NCBI RefSeq assembly: GCF_031143425.1
Contig: NC_090451.1
Coordinates: 660,080,575-660,144,574, forward strand
Length of the DNA: 64,000 nucleotides
DNA from: Pleurodeles waltl
Taxonomy: Eukaryota; Chordata; Amphibia; Caudata; Salamandridae
Reading direction: 5' to 3'
A model generated the notes under the pieces. It was not told where the DNA came from. It made no database searches and saw nothing but the letters and a program-made list of their open reading frames with translations. The position numbers and the translations under genes were made by a program. The number at the start of each line of letters is the position of its first letter. The stretch's first letter is position 1. Shown piece after piece: positions 46,600 through 57,420 of the stretch.

Positions 46600-48617
46600 T
46601 CTACCCTCGTTGCCACGCCAAGTTCCCCTACACCGACCAGCACTCCGTGTGTAACCTCTGCCTCTCTCCAGACCACAAAGAAGAGAACTGCGAGGCGGGC
46701 CGATCCTTCCCATCCAATTAGACCTTATGGGATCGAGGAGAAAGACGGCTAGAGATGACATCTAAGTCGATGGAACAAACGCCCAACATCTTAAGTGAGG
46801 AGCAGGCACAGACTGCGGTCTCCATCCCAGACTCCGACTCTGAATGTGACTCAGATGGGGACAGGACCATTATTCCTGCGGCGCAGTACGCGAGTACACC
46901 AGCCCCTTCCATCAAAAACAGATTAAAAAGTCACAAAAGGCCTTGGGTCCACCACTGCCTGCCGGCCACGGTCTGACCCGAAAACTGCATATCGTCGACC
47001 GACACTCAGGTTCGGCGCCGAAAAAGGCCAAGACTCACTCCACTGAATAGACTACCACGCCTGTTTCGGGTTTCGGCATCAAAAGATGGAGGCTTCCACC
47101 TCAGAACCGAGACAGCTTCATACCACATCGGAGCTGAAACATCCATGCTCCTCTTCGGAGCCAAAATATCCAAGCTCCTCTTCGGAGCCAAAAAAAACCT
47201 GTCATCTTTGCAGAAACCACATTTTAGGCCCGTTTAAAGCATTCTGTCAACAAGCTTTCAGAGGATTCATTGGTGGGAAGCAAACAGGCTCCATCTCCAG
47301 AACAGGAAACAGATATTAGACCAATTCTTGAGGTCATGGACCATAAGCAAAGGAGAATACAGATCTAAAAGGATAGAGGGAAGATTATTGCCTCTCCTCC
47401 TCCTCCTATAACAAAGAGGAAACTAACAGTCCAACAAAGTTTGGAAACTGGTCCTTCACTGACGAAGATATTTAAGCACAAGGAGAAGCCAAAGACAGTG
47501 CATCAGCCTTCTCCACCACATTCACCTTTTCTTCCCTCTTCTCCACCACCTCACACTCCACCACCCACACAGTTTTCCCCACAATCTCCTGTCTCCTCAC
47601 ATGGGGATTATATGGGTGACAATACTTATAACATGGACCCATGGGATATGTATGATTCTGATCCAATTCCATCGAATGACCCTGATCTGTATCCCACAAG
47701 GCCATCTCCACCTGAAGACACCATGGCCTATAATCAGATCTTTTCCAGGGCAACCACATACCACAATGTACAGATGCACTCTGAGCCCATAGAGGAAGAT
47801 TTCTTAGTCAACACTCTTTCCTCTACACATAAGCAAAACCAATGTTTAAAAATGTCACCAGCATGTTTTAACATACTTGGTAACATTGGCAAAGAGCCAG
47901 CAAAAGCAAGGGTATTAACAACTAGGGTGGACAAAAAAGATAAAGATGCACCATCTGATCCGGTCTTTATATCACAACAATTGCCAACTGATTCCATTGT
48001 GGTCAATGCAGCTAGAAAAAGGGCAAACAGTCAGTCCACAGGGGATGTTCCTCCCCCTGATAAAGAAAGCTGCAAATTCGATGCAGCAGGCAAAAGAGTG
48101 GCAACTCAAGCTGCAAATCAATGGAGAATTGCCAACTCCCAAGCTCTTTTAGCAAAGTATGACAGGGCACATTGGAACGAGATGCAGGAGTTCCTTCAAT
48201 ACCTCCCTATGGAACATAAAAAAGAGCACAGCAGGTAGTGGCAGAAGGACAAGCTATTGCCAACAATCAGATTAGATCTGCACTAGATGCAGCTGACACT
48301 GCAGCTAGGGGAGTAAACACTAGTGTCATCATCAGAAGGCATCCTTGGTTGCGGTCCTCAGGTTTTAAGCAATCCTCAATACACCATTTATTAAACAGCA
48401 ACTATTTGGACCTGAGGTGGATACCACCATTGCAAAATTAAAAAAGGACTCCGATATTGCAAAGGGCATGGGTGCCCTTTACACAACAACTTTTCGGGGT
48501 ACTTTTCGAAAGCCTAAGTTCAGAGGAAGTTTTAAACCCGAAACATCAAAGGCCTCTACGTCCCAACAAAAACAGGGACAACAAAATTATTCCAGAGGAT
48601 GTTTCAGGGGCTCCTAG
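46600..48617 (+). pseudogene. gag: DIRS element 3 gag-like ORF (broken)
   Basis: The N-terminal part carries a CCHC knuckle CNLCLSPDHKEENC (C-x2-C-x4-H-x4-C; 46650-46691) in a frame interrupted by stops. The longest open piece, 47441-48238 (265 residues), has a Pro-rich region (PSPPHSPFLPSSPPPHTPPP), an acidic NMDPWDMYDSD patch, and the PPPDKESCKFDAAGKRVA block typical of these gags. A frame change at about 48237 leads to 48238-48441 (ADTAARGVNTSVIIRRHPWL), then another to 48617. It lies directly upstream of RT. Confidence 0.75.
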
Positions 48618-48670
48618 AGATCTAGGGGCAAAACCACTGCCACAAGAGGTACCTCCACCTCTTCAAAGCA

Positions 48671-49398
48671 GTGATTTCCCCTGCAACCCCATACAGCATA
48701 CAATGTTTCCACTGTCATTGGCAACAGATAACATCAGATCAATGGGTACTGTTAATTATCCACAATGGTTATTGCATAGAACTCATCTTCACTCCACCAA
48801 ACATTTCCCCTCGTTCACACAGGCTTTCTCCCGAACACGTTGTTCTGTTAAAACAAAAGGTAGAATCTCTTCTTCCCATCCACCAACAAGGGACAGGAGT
48901 ATATTCTCTATACGTTCTCATACCAAAAAAGGATGGCACTCTCAGACCAATCCTCGATCTCAGACCTCTCAGTCAGTACATTCTCTCAGAGCATTTCCAC
49001 ATGGTCACTCTACAGGATGTCATTCCCTTGTTACAAAAACAAGACTACATGACAGCATTAGATCTAAAAGATGCTTACTACCACATTCGTATCCATCCAG
49101 CACACCGCAAGTACGTAAGGTTTGTGATAGCAGGCAAGAACATCAATTCAAAGTGCTACCCTTTGGAGTAACAACAGCACCAAGGGTATTCATGAAATGC
49201 CTAGCAGTGGTTGCAGAGTACCTCAGAAGACAGTACATACATGTCTTTCCTTATCTGGACGACTGGCTCATAAAAGACAGCACCATTCAGACCTGTCAAC
49301 AACACACACAATACGCAATAGATAACCTACACAGGCTAGGGTTCACAACCAATTACCAGAACTCTCACCTTCAGCCAGTCAAATTCAACCATATCTAG
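48671..49398 (+). pseudogene. DIRS element 3 reverse transcriptase
   Basis: The first part, 48671-49171, has LIPKKDGTLRPILDLR and the first aspartate motif TALDLKDAYYHIRI. At about 49137-49146 the frame shifts by one and continues with FKVLPFGVTTAPRVF and the active site YLDDWLIKD (about 49252-49278) to a stop near 49396. Both halves keep the family's key residues, so only the single shift and the final stop separate it from an open RT. It continues into RNase H near 49640. Confidence 0.88.
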
Positions 49399-49641
49399 GA
49401 GGCAAATCTGAACACTCAGTCAGCATTAGCCTACCCAGATTCACAACGAATTCAAGCGTTCGACACTCTCATATCCCAATTACAATTCAATTAAACTTAC
49501 ACATTAAGGTTTATCATGAAGCTATTGGGAATGATGGCATCAAGCATAGCAATAGTGCCCAAAGCACGTCTAAACATGAGACCCCTCCAACAGTGTCTCT
49601 CACAACAATGGTCTAAAGCACAGGGTTAGATTCACAATCTA

Positions 49642-50553
49642 GTGTTGTTGGACCGCCAGACTTACAACTCTCTGAAATGGTGGAATCACACCAATTTATC
49701 AAAGGGGCAGCCATTTCAGGACCCAGTGCCTCAGACCATAATCACCACAGATGCATCAAAGACCGGTTGGGGAGCCCATCTCAACAATCTTACAATTCAG
49801 GGAGAATGGGACTCAATCCAGCAGATTTACCACATAAATCATTTGGGATTGTTGGCAGTGTTCTTAGCAATCTAAGCATTCCAACCACAAATCACACACA
49901 AAACAGTGTTAATAAGGACAGACAATATGACAACAATGTATTATCTGCAAAAGAAGGGGGGCACGCATTCATCTCAATTGTCCCTTCTAGCACAAACAAT
50001 TTGGAAATGGGCGAATCACAATCGCATTCAGCTATTAGCAGAGTATATCCCAGGGATACATAACCAACTAGCGGACCTCTTAAGCAGGACGCAGCAACAA
50101 ATACACAAATGGGAGATTCACCCACAAGTAATTCAACAGTACTTTCACATGTGGAGAACACCAAACATAGATCTCTTTGCAACAAGCGAAAACACAAAAT
50201 GCCCAAACTTTGCGTCCAGGTACCCACACCCTCAATCCAAGGGCAATGCTCTATGGATCAATTGGTCAGGGATATTTGCTTACGCTTATCCCGCTCTCCC
50301 ACTAATTCCATTTCTGGTCATCAAGATCCGTCACACCTCCCTCACTATGATACTCATAGCTTCCATGTGGGCACGTCAATACTGGTACACAACACTGTTG
50401 GATCTGTCTGTAGTATCACATTCCAAGCTTCCAAACAGACCAGACTTGTTAACCCAGAACATAGGTCAATCCAGGCATCCCAATCCCAGTGTGCTCAAAC
50501 TGGCGATTTGGCTCCTGAAGTCACTGAATTTGGATACTTACAGCTTCCATTAG
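49642..50553 (+). pseudogene. DIRS element 3 RNase H domain
   Basis: A single frame with one in-frame TAA at 49873-49875. TTDASKTGWG gives the first catalytic Asp, IRTDNMTT the third acidic residue and QLADLLSR the fourth. The second, normally a Glu in a HINHLEL-type strand, reads HINHLGL here, so that Glu is replaced by Gly. The linker block NIDLFATSENTKCPNFASRY follows. It is therefore doubly damaged although otherwise well preserved. Confidence 0.85.
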
Positions 50554-50690
50554 AATGTATGGACATTCTAAAAAAAAGCATGCAAACCTACAACTAGACG
50601 GTGCTATGCAGCTGAATGGAAACATTTTGTATATTACTGTCAACCGAAAAACATCGATTCACTTAAAGGATCAGTACAGGTTATTGTTAT

Positions 50691-51567
50691 TTGCTTCACT
50701 TACTAAAAGCAAATCTAGCATATTCATCTATTAAAATTCATTTAACAGCAATATCAGCTTACCTCCAAAACAGACAACATACTTCTCTGTCTAGAATACC
50801 GGTCATAAAAGCTTTTTTGGAAGGCCTTAAAAGAGTTATTCCACCTAGAACTCCACCACCTCCTGCCTGGAATCTCAATATTGTGCTCACAAGACTTATG
50901 GGTCCACCATTTGAACCTATGCATTCTTGCGCTCTTCAATTTCTAAGTTGCTTTCCTTGGTAGCAATTACTTCCTTAAGGAGAGTAAGGGAACTGCAAGC
51001 ATTCACTTTAGAAGAACCTTTCTTCCAAATTCACAAACACAAAATAGTACTTAGAACAAATCCAAAATTTCTACCAAAAGTGGTTTCACCATTTCACATC
51101 AGTCAGTCGGTGGAATTGCCAGTCTTCTTTCCACAGCCAGATTCAGTTGCTGATGAGCTCTCCACACCCTTGATCTCAAAAGAGCTCTTATGCATTATAT
51201 AGACAGAAGAAAAGATTTTAGAATATCAAAACAACTTTTTGTGGCCTTTCAACGTCCTCATAAAGGGAATCCTATTTCCAAACAAGGATTGGCCAGATGG
51301 ATAGTAAAGTGTATTCAAACTTGCTATCTTAAAGCTAAAAGTCAACTATTAGTAACTCCTAAAGCACATGCTACTAGAAAGAAAGGAGCTTCAATAGCAT
51401 TTTTGGGAAATATACCAATGGCAGACATATGTAGAGCAGCCACCTGGTCCAGACCGCACACATTTACTAAACACTACTGTGTAGATGTGCTATCTCGCCA
51501 ACAAGCAAATATTGGTCAAACAGTGCTTAAAGCACTATTTCAAACTTCTCCAACTCCTGTGGGCTAG
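50691..51567 (+). pseudogene. DIRS element 3 tyrosine recombinase
   Basis: Three overlapping frame pieces: 50691-50963 (core-binding part, SSIKIHLTAISAYLQ), 50927-51202 (LVAITSLRRVRELQAFTLEE, carrying the first catalytic Arg, then IVLRTNPKFLPKVV), and 51190-51567. The last keeps the HxxR box (H60-ATR63), AATWSRPH (W86, H90) and the Tyr candidate in TKHYCV (Y96). All catalytic positions survive; two small frame changes disable it. Confidence 0.88.
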
Positions 51568-51604
51568 CCACTGCTTACTTAGGAGGGGACTGCTTTTCAG
51601 TCTT

Positions 51605-52050
51605 TGCACAGCATGTGTATCTGCAGCTACACATGCCATCGAACAGAAAATGTCACTTTCCCGGTGTACATCTGTTCATGGCACAGTGTTGCAGATTCAC
51701 ATGCGCCCTTCCTCCTCCCCGGAAGCCTGTAGCCATTGTAGTACTTTATTATGTAAATATGTAAACACATTGCATGGACATCTTCTTTACTTACTATATA
51801 TCTGTACATATACAATTCTTCACTCCTTACTTTACCCTCCTGCGGGAAAAAAATCTAACAAAGGATTCAATGCCCATGTGCACTATCACAGAGAGGAGGA
51901 GTCATCCGATCTAGTGACTCGAAAGCTTTGTCAAATAAAAACAACTTGTAACACTCCGAGCCCAACACTAGATGGCGGAATATGCACAGCATCTGAATCT
52001 GCAGCACTACATGCCATGAACAGATGTACACTGGGTAAGTGACATTTTCC
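51605..52050 (+). repeat. DIRS element 3 right termini and internal complementary region
   Basis: 51605-51640 is an inverted copy of 46185-46230. 51648-51720 reads as the inverse of 51985-52045 (shared GTGTACATCTGTTCATGGCA). 51845-52045 is the full right inverted repeat. Confidence 0.82.
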
Positions 52051-52084
52051 ATATCTGGCAAATTCTGTATTCAGAATGTATGTA

Positions 52085-52087
<3 letters not shown>

Positions 52088-52150
<63 letters not shown>
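52088..52150. repeat. (TA)n microsatellite
   Basis: About 63 bases of uninterrupted TA dinucleotides between the right end of element 3 and the remainder of element 2. Together with the (TG)n at 46157-46175 it suggests that element 3 landed in a dinucleotide repeat. Confidence 0.95.
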
Positions 52151-52153
<3 letters not shown>

Positions 52154-52154
52154 T

Positions 52155-52456
52155 TTGTATTGAGTTTGTGCATATTGTGCTCGCGGTGTTGGTGTTCACC
52201 TCAAAGGCACGAAAAAAAAAAAAAGTGGGTGAAACTGAAGTCCGCACGCAGCGAGGACTTCTCATGGCTCCGATGACATCAGATGGAGTCGCGTGTGGAG
52301 TGTTACCATTGTGATGTCCTCATCAACGTGGAGAGCTAGAAAGAAAAGATTTCTGTTGAATGCTGGCGCATTGGCAGTATTCAGAAGGTGAGTAATCCAC
52401 ATGTAGATATTGAATCCACCAGAAAAAGCATAACCAAAGGTAAGTAACTTGTTCTT
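52155..52456 (+). repeat. DIRS element 2 right terminal repeat, distal part
   Basis: Contains AGAAAGAAAAGATTTCTGTT followed by GAATGC, the exact inverse type of the left end at about 40850-40900, then GGTGAGTAATCCACATGTAG, inverse of 40825-40845, continuing outward to AACCAAAGGTAAGTAACTTG. Confidence 0.85.
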
Positions 52457-52499
52457 ATGACAGCAAACACCTACTTAAAATGTCTCAAAGCCCTTTTAC

Positions 52500-54590
52500 G
52501 AGTGGGAACATTTTTCTGGCTAATATTAATAAAATTAATAATAAGATTTTTAGAGTGCTTAGCTACTTTGAATGAAATGTTCCACTAAGATCTAGAACTC
52601 AGTGAAAAAAAGCACACCAGTTACTGCAAAGAATATACTAAGCCTGAGCAGCCAGGTTTTTAATTGTTTCTGAAAAAGAGCTTCAGAAGGGGCCTGTCAA
52701 AAGAAAGGGGAAGAGACTTCCATAGTTTGGGCACAGGTAGCTGACAGAACTTCCACCCATCAATTCGAGCTCTATTCACTTTGGGAATGATGGCAAAGTT
52801 TGCATCCGCAGATCTCTAATTTCTGGATGGTAGTAGATGGTACATAGGGTGTCATTAATGACCAAAGATAGTGTGGGCCATTATTAGCTAAAGCCTTGCA
52901 ACAGTAGCAAAGCGCTTTGAAGGAATTCTCTGCTTCAACTGGAGCCAGTGCAGCTTGCTAAGCGTGACCCAAATGGAAACACGTTTTGGAAAATTGAGCA
53001 ATAAGCGTGCTGCAGCATTCTGTACATGCTGAAGTCTATTCAGGCATGCTTGGGACACACTTAGATTCAGGACATTATAGTAGACCAGCCAGGACGTTAT
53101 CAAAGCTTGGACTGTCTTCTTACGGGCAGACAAAAAAAAAAAACTGTATTTAAGAATTCTTAACAACCCAAGACATTTCCCTGCCAGTGTGGTAATTTCG
53201 CTGTCAAAAGATAGGTTATTTTCAAAACAGAGGCCCAGGTTTTTGACCTTGGGCTCTGGAAGAAGTAAAGGACCAAGGCTATTGGGCCACCAGGCAGTGG
53301 ACCAAATATTAGGCTGTTTGCTAGGATCAGCGCCTCAACCTTCCGCCCACATTTTTTATTTAAGGCAGTTAGAGTCTATCCACTTGGCCGCTTCCGCAAG
53401 GCACAAACAGAGAGAGAAGGCCATGTGATTGATATTTTGTGAAATAGTGTTGATAAGCTGAGTGTCATCTGCATATGAGATGTGGTAACCCCAATGCGTT
53501 TGATGACCTCAGTCAAAGGGTGGACATATATATAAAGAAGGGTTGAACTCAATGATGAGCCCTGAGACACACTGTGTTGTAGAGGGAACACCTTTGACTG
53601 GAAAGGTTTTTGGAAAACCAGAAGGTGTGATCTTGCAAAAAGGAGGACAGCTACATCAGGGCCTTGTGGCAGACACTGCAGTTCCAGGGTCTTTCAATCA
53701 GGATGTTATAAGATAAAGTGTTGAAAGTAGCACTAAGATCCAACATTAGTAGTGCCGCAGAGTCACCACCATCCACAATTTGGCGAATTGACTCGCCAGC
53801 AAACAGCAGAGCTGATTCAGTCCTGTAGGAGTGGTGGAAGCCCGACTGGGTGCTGTGAAGCAAGTCATTAACCTCAATAAAGTTGGAAAGCTGCTTATTG
53901 ACATGCTTCTCAGTGATCTTGGAGAACAGTAGAAGCAGCAAAATAGGACAATAGTTTTCAGGCTTAATAGGGTGAGGAAAGGGCTTTTGTAAGAGCACGA
54001 CCACCATAGCACGTTTCTACTGCTGAGGAACACAGCCTGAGGCCAGGGAGCGGTTTAACAGCTCACATAAGATAGGATGAACAGCCTCTGAACCTAGCTC
54101 TAGAATAGAGGGAAACACTGGGTCAAGCAGTGAACCAGACTCAACTGAGGTACATCCTGAAGTCAAATCAACACATTTAATGGGATTAATATTCAGCAAC
54201 TTGGAATTATATTCTGCTGGATCAAACCACGCACTAAAGCATGGAGAATCTCTGACCTTCGCGGAAAAGGGGATATAGTTGTTGTTTGCCACTGTTTCAC
54301 AGAAATATTGGGGTAAGGTAATATAGCATTATTCTGAACAATGGATGGAAGCTGAGGCTTGGGGCAGCGAGATAAGTGATTTTACAATAGAAAAAAAATC
54401 TCGAGAAGTATTAAGGGCAGATTGGATTTTCTTTGTGTATAAGTCACGCCGAGATTGAGTGATAAAAGGGATTTTCTTTTCCATTATACATACCAAATAG
54501 GAAGGCACGTCAAAGAGGTATAGCATTGCTTTTTGGAATTTGCAATGCAATAAATCAATGATTTGGGACCGCAGCTGAAGTTGCAAACCT
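52500..54590 (-). pseudogene. CR1/L2-type LINE remnant on the minus strand
   Basis: Read from 54590 downward, RT pieces follow in order but in different frames: PVFPSILELGSEAVHPIL (about 54065-54130), KPENYCPI and TQSGFHHSYRTESALL (about 53815-53960), the first aspartate motif LMLDLSATFNTL (about 53720-53760), SQGSSLSSTLLYIYVHPLTE (about 53510-53570), a YADD-region near 53470 that is now out of frame, KKTVQALITSWLVYYN (53075-53125), RLQHVQNAAARLLL and LHWLQL (about 52930-53035), and WKFCQLPVPKLWKSLP near 52730. A TTATTATTAATTTTATTAAT tail at about 52500-52550 marks the 3' end. It is thoroughly inactivated and abuts DIRS element 2. Confidence 0.8.
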
Positions 54591-54599
54591 TTGCTAAAT

Positions 54600-55956
54600 T
54601 ATTGCCAACTGTCTGTTGGGTTTGTAACTAAATTGCAAAGGAGAAGCTGGCCCTCAGGGGACAGTTTAGTCTTTGGGAAACACAGCAGTGACAACGGGCT
54701 GAGCAGGTTATACAGTACTCCCAAGAGGTTTTCAGCAGCACCTGTCCCTTTAATGACACTGACTACAAAAAAAGGTTTATTGTTTTTTTAATGCAAATGA
54801 AGGACTGGAGAACTGCTGTCCTTTGCTGGCCTCCATCCCGCGTAATTAGCGTCATTTGCGGAAATGTAATTGCTTGTTAGGCAAAATTCCCAAAATTATG
54901 CCATTACACCTCTTTGTGGAATTATGCGTCATTCATGGAAAAAATTACCTCAAATGCGCCATTTACGGTAAAAATGTACCTTGAAAGGGAACAACAGAGC
55001 ACGTTTTAGCAGTTTGTTTTAGTATGAAATGCATTCTTGTGTTAAAAAAAACAAAGCAATTGACGTGAGGATGCATATTGCGCTAAAATATGGAACAAAA
55101 TAACAGATTTAAATTTTGCATAATTACTCGTAATATCACATAATTGTGCCTAAATTTCACACAAACAAAAGCAAAGCATGCAAATTTTATACACTCCTAG
55201 TAGAGACCCTTTCTTTAATTGTATATGACCCCCCACAACTGTGAGTGACGTCATGTCTTCATTGCCCTCTCTATATATATGGGTGTAGTCCAAACCATGT
55301 CGGACTATGACATTTGCCCTGCCTATGGCCAATTATGTTACTGGCAAGATGAGTTAAGCTCTGGTCACCATTCTTGAAACTGCCACATTAAGCCGTCAGT
55401 GCGCCACTTTGATATTTGGCATAGTTTGTTCAATTAACAGTAGCACATATTACCGTAATAATTAAACCGTCCATCATCTTCCTCCTGCCAATTCCACAAC
55501 TATAAAATGGTCAGGAGAGCCACAAGAAAACAAAGCTGGCCCAGAAGTGATAATGTGGGCCAAGATCAGATGACCTCCAACCTGGTCACTGCTGCTGCCA
55601 GTGTTCTAATAACGCTTTCCATCTGAATGTATGAAACCTTTTCCTTTATTCTGTAAGTGAATCTCTCAAGGTACCTAAAGCAAAGTGTAGGCAAAAACAT
55701 GAGTGTCTTCTGTTTGGGCCTGTTAAGGGCTGGTGGGACAGAATTAATGCATCACGCCGCCCAGCACCACAGCTCCTCTCAACAGCGTGGCCATGTGTAT
55801 ACGCCTAGAATCTCCAAACACTATCTCAGCCAACTTAAACACACAGTCATCAAATTCCTGTAAGTCATATATATTTATATATCACAAATCTAGCTTCCTG
55901 TTTACAGTCCAAAGCAAAGACACAGTTATCATGTGATTGGAGAGGCAGATGGTTTC
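54600..55956. other. Non-coding stretch, nothing recognised
   Basis: AT-rich, no recognisable domain; open frames are short and on both strands. Confidence 0.5.
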
Positions 55957-56030
55957 TAAGGGCCATATGTAGCCAAGGTTTTTACCCATTCTGTGTCTAT
56001 GGGAAAAAGTGTTCGTACATATGGCCCTTA
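55957..56030. mobile_element. 74-bp miniature element with perfect 15-bp inverted ends
   Basis: TAAGGGCCATATGTA at 55957-55971 is perfectly inverted at 56016-56030 (TACATATGGCCCTTA). No coding capacity. The outermost TAA/TTA could be part of the ends or a 3-bp target duplication. Confidence 0.65.
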
Positions 56031-56279
56031 TTTTGAAAGAGCACTGTTGTTGCATCATGACATAGTGCTTTTTAACCAGGTGCCTCTTCAGCATTTTCCC
56101 AAATTGGTGGCGAGTTAGGGCGATTCTGATGGCTAATGGGTTGTCTTTCTAGATCCTGGGCGCATAGATGGAGATGGCCTGTTGCATTTTTTCTCTTTTA
56201 TTGCACTTATACTATCTTCAGCCTAATGGTGTCCTGGCTGAAGGCATACTGAGATCCACTGGAAATGGTGTGCTTGTCA

Positions 56280-57420
56280 CCTATAGAGGATAGTCATCAC
56301 TATATAATAGCTTTGATGGTTTTTAAGAAGATGCAGCTGTTTTTGAAGATGGTACAAGCTGGTATGAGCATCCAATAGCGTTCCATCAGCGAAGGTCATG
56401 ACGTGGTTATATTTTTTCAGGTCCTTGATGAGGCATGGCGCAGCATGCATCATTCCAAAAATGGTGCAGTGCGGACTCTGAGAAACAATGAGGCGGTACA
56501 TTAACATTATCTAGATGTGAGCGAACAAGCACTGGAAAAGGTGTTCTTAGGTTGCTTTCAGAGAGGAATAGTTTAACTTTTAATGGAAGGAAGTGCTGGT
56601 GTCATCTTAGATTTCTTAGTGACCTTTACCTTAATGATTAAATCAGTAACTCAGGTGAATCCGATACACTTTGGCATTGAGTGAAATTTGGGATTTGAAC
56701 TCATCCAGGTTCATGTTGTTGAGCCTCGTTTTGACTAAGGGTTGCTTGTAGTTATTGATGAACAGAATAAACTCTTTCAGTGGATTTAACCTTCCATGTG
56801 GTGCTGCACATCCAGATCTGGAGGAGGTGAAGGTATTGTTTGAGGAGTTGGATGTCTGGATCTGAGGAGACCTTCAAGTACATTTGTATGTTATCAGTGT
56901 TTTGGTGAATTGTTATGCTATTATCTGTCAGTACAGTTTCAAGTGGCTCCATATTGAGGTAGAAGATGACAGGGGACCAGATGGAACCCTAGGGAACTTT
57001 GCAGGTAATTTGGATTTTCTATATCTTGGAGGTCCCATGGAAATAAACTGGTGCTGGTTGGATATTGTATTGTAATAGTATTTATATAGCGCTTATGAGG
57101 CGTTGAAGCGCTTTTTGGCGAGTAGCACGCTACTCCGGAACCCAAAAGGAATTAGTGGTGGATTAGTATGGGGAAATATGAGTACAGTTTTAGTATTATG
57201 AGTTAATTTGAGCAGCGGATGTAGATATGTATAAGGAGAACCAGCGAAGGACATATCCGTGAATCTAATCGTAGAATTCAAGATGTGGATGAGAGTGGGG
57301 CGGTCAGTGGTGTCAAAGACTGCTGAAATGTTCAGTAATATCAAGAGGCAGGTGGTCATCTTAATGTGGGGCCAAGCCGGCATTATCCATCATTTGAATG
57401 GTATTTGTCTCAGTGCTTCA
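56280..57420 (-). pseudogene. Decayed CR1/L2-like LINE RT on the minus strand
   Basis: Read downward from 57420: LILLNISAVFDTTDRPTL (about 57290-57350) corresponds to the RT motif LILLDLSAAFDT; a GVPSGP-type motif follows near 56980; then NIQMYLKVSSDPDIQLLKQYL (about 56835-56900) fits the region after YADD. The ORF is broken throughout. Between the first two motifs lies a 3' end of another LINE or SINE (57057-57130). Confidence 0.6.
57057..57230 (-). mobile_element. 3'-end fragment of a LINE or SINE
   Basis: On the minus strand it ends in CATAAGCGCTATATAAATAC, a tail of the same general form as the 3' end of the LINE at 19660-19700. It sits inside the RT remnant at 56280-57420, and its 5' boundary is not clear. 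Confidence 0.5.

Larger units (their letters stand above)
46183..52050 (+). mobile_element. DIRS-like retrotransposon (element 3), nested in element 2
   Basis: About 5.9 kb. The left end (46185-46360, GATGGCATGTGTAGCTGCAG) is matched by an inverted repeat at 51845-52035 and a shorter one at 51605-51640, with an internal complementary region at 51648-51720. Gag, RT, RNase H and recombinase are all present. Its termini differ from those of elements 1 and 2, so it is a separate family. It is the best preserved of the three but has frame changes in gag, RT and recombinase. Confidence 0.9.
40811..52456 (+). mobile_element. DIRS-like retrotransposon (element 2), containing nested DIRS element 3
   Basis: The left end (about 40811-40900, TACCTGTGGATTCCTCACC) reappears inverted at about 46000-46032 and again at 52334-52420. 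The sequence at 46033-46110 is a direct-orientation match to the inverse of 52400-52450, the internal complementary region. Gag, RT, RNase H and recombinase remnants lie between 41042 and 45960. DIRS element 3 sits within the 3' terminal region, splitting it into about 46000-46180 and 52050-52456. All coding parts are broken. Confidence 0.85.

Noticed and set aside
49677..50063. A 128-residue plus-strand frame overlapping the RNase H of DIRS element 3
   Set aside because: It is in a different phase from the TTDAS/RTDN-bearing frame and has no recognisable motif.
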